NCBI GenBank assembly: GCA_016210245.1
Contig: JACQUR010000108.1
Coordinates: 1 to 32,602 of the forward strand
DNA length: 32,602 nt
Source: Chloroflexota bacterium
Lineage (GTDB): Bacteria > Chloroflexota > UBA6077 > JACQUR01
Direction of reading: 5' to 3'
Positions 32,141 to 32,602 of the stretch are shown piece after piece. How positions within the stretch are numbered: position 1 is the stretch's first letter; each line of letters opens with the position of its first letter. The notes below the pieces were generated by a model. The model was not told where the DNA came from and ran no database searches. It saw nothing but the letters and a program-made list of their open reading frames with translations. The translations under genes were made by a program, and so were the position numbers.

Positions 32141-32453
32141 CCTGCGAGGCCCTCCGTTCTTCAGCTTCGGCCGCCTGCTTGAGCAACCACAGGCGTCCCT
32201 CCCAGAACCCTTCGAGGAACTCTCTGAGCTCGGCCAGGCCCTCCGGTCGAGCGCGATACAGGCGCCGCGTCCCCTGGCGGCGCACGGACACGAGGCCTGC
32301 GTCGGCCAGCACCCGCAGGTGCTGGGAGATGGCCGGGCGCGTCACCTCGAAGTGCGAGGCGATAGCACCGGAGGTCAGCTCTGCGTCCCAGATCAGGCGT
32401 AGAATCTCCCTGCGCCGAGGCTCGGCGATCGCACGCAGCGCCAGGTCGACCAT
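32121..32453 (-). CDS. ArsR-family HTH regulator
   Basis: The 110-residue protein begins VDLALRAIAEPRRREILRLI, with a winged helix-turn-helix at about residues 26-50 (LTSGAIASHFEVTRPAISQH and LRVLADAGLV) and the wing RRQGTRRLYRARPEG. It has no cysteine, so it is not a thiolate metal sensor. It belongs to the group paired with AHSA1 proteins, which may bind the effector. Repression of its own operon is likely because a 4-4-4 dyad (AAGT-TGAC-ACTT) covers the -35 box. The ATG at 32453 is placed where transcription is expected to start. Confidence 0.9.
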   Translation of the reverse strand: MVDLALRAIAEPRRREILRLIWDAELTSGAIASHFEVTRPAISQHLRVLADAGLVSVRRQGTRRLYRARPEGLAELREFLEGFWEGRLWLLKQAAEAEERRASQGGTERT

Positions 32454-32459
32454 GTTGCT

Positions 32460-32488
32460 ATTGTAGTGATGGCTTACGAAAGTGTCAA
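32460..32488 (-). promoter_or_regulatory. Near-consensus sigma-70 promoter for the arsR-AHSA1 operon, probably leaderless
   Basis: On the minus strand TTGACA (32483-32488) is followed after exactly 17 bp by TACAAT (32460-32465). The ATG of the ArsR gene (32451-32453) starts six bases after the -10 box, where the first transcribed base is expected, and no ribosome site is present. This implies a leaderless mRNA. The dyad AAGTTGACACTT overlaps the -35 box and is a candidate operator. Confidence 0.75.
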
Positions 32489-32543
32489 CTTACAGTCTTT
32501 CCCGGGCCGTCGTCCTCGAGGGGGAAGCAGTCGTCGTGCGGGG

Positions 32544-32602
32544 GCAGCCACAGGGGGCTGCCCCTACACGGAACCTCCGTAGGGGCAGCCCCCTGTGGCT
32601 GC
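32544..32602. repeat. Perfect 24-bp inverted repeat with TAGGGGCAGCC core, cut by window end
   Basis: Arms 32544-32567 and 32579-32602 are exact reverse complements around an 11-nt loop, and the right arm reaches the last base of the window, so pairing may continue. It carries the TAGGGGC core seen at 13613-13644. Confidence 0.92.

Overview
The window is 32.6 kb of very GC-rich bacterial DNA. The lipoproteins carry Ala/Pro/Lys/Glu-rich linkers after the lipobox (CAPAAAPSPT, then KPTEKPAA-type repeats), GTG starts are frequent, and gene boundaries hold many tandem-repeat hairpins. This looks most like an uncultured Chloroflexota-type genome. That placement is an inference from style; no rRNA or tRNA was seen, and Rokubacteria-like lineages cannot be excluded.

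Region 1 (1-11.1 kb, all +): three complete UbiD-family decarboxylases plus the tail of a fourth, two large molybdopterin-binding subunits of xanthine-dehydrogenase-type hydroxylases, one TctC/Bug-type substrate-binding lipoprotein, and the relic of a second. The order UbiD(type A)-UbiD(type B) with a GTGA junction occurs twice, so the region grew by segmental duplication.

Region 2 (11.1-22 kb, all +): four related ABC-type substrate-binding lipoproteins, one soluble protein of the 4,5-dihydroxyphthalate-decarboxylase/NMT1-like fold, two permease pairs of the nitrate/sulfonate/taurine class, and an EamA transporter. No ABC ATPase is present in the window. Regions 1 and 2 together suggest uptake, hydroxylation and reversible (de)carboxylation of (hetero)aromatic or related organic acids. 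The substrate cannot be read from the sequence.

Region 3 (22.2-27.2 kb, +): MFS transporter, bicupin, then a tight three-gene unit made of a coiled-coil protein with a C-terminal ubiquitin-E2-like core (HPH...Cys), a JAMM/JAB isopeptidase-like protein with a complete E/HxH/S/D site, and a second MFS paralog. This E2-like/JAMM pair, with no E1 or ubiquitin-like gene in view, is the most unusual item.

Region 4 (27.2-32.6 kb, mostly -): a truncated Uma2 nuclease, a small ABM-like monooxygenase, an internally deleted glycosyltransferase, a GH63/mannosylglycerate-hydrolase-like glycosidase, a small membrane protein, a DUF4242 protein, and an ArsR-AHSA1 pair with a near-consensus, apparently leaderless promoter.

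Across the window, many gene boundaries are occupied by perfect or near-perfect inverted repeats of several unrelated sequence families. One palindrome family also sits in frame inside a molybdoenzyme gene.
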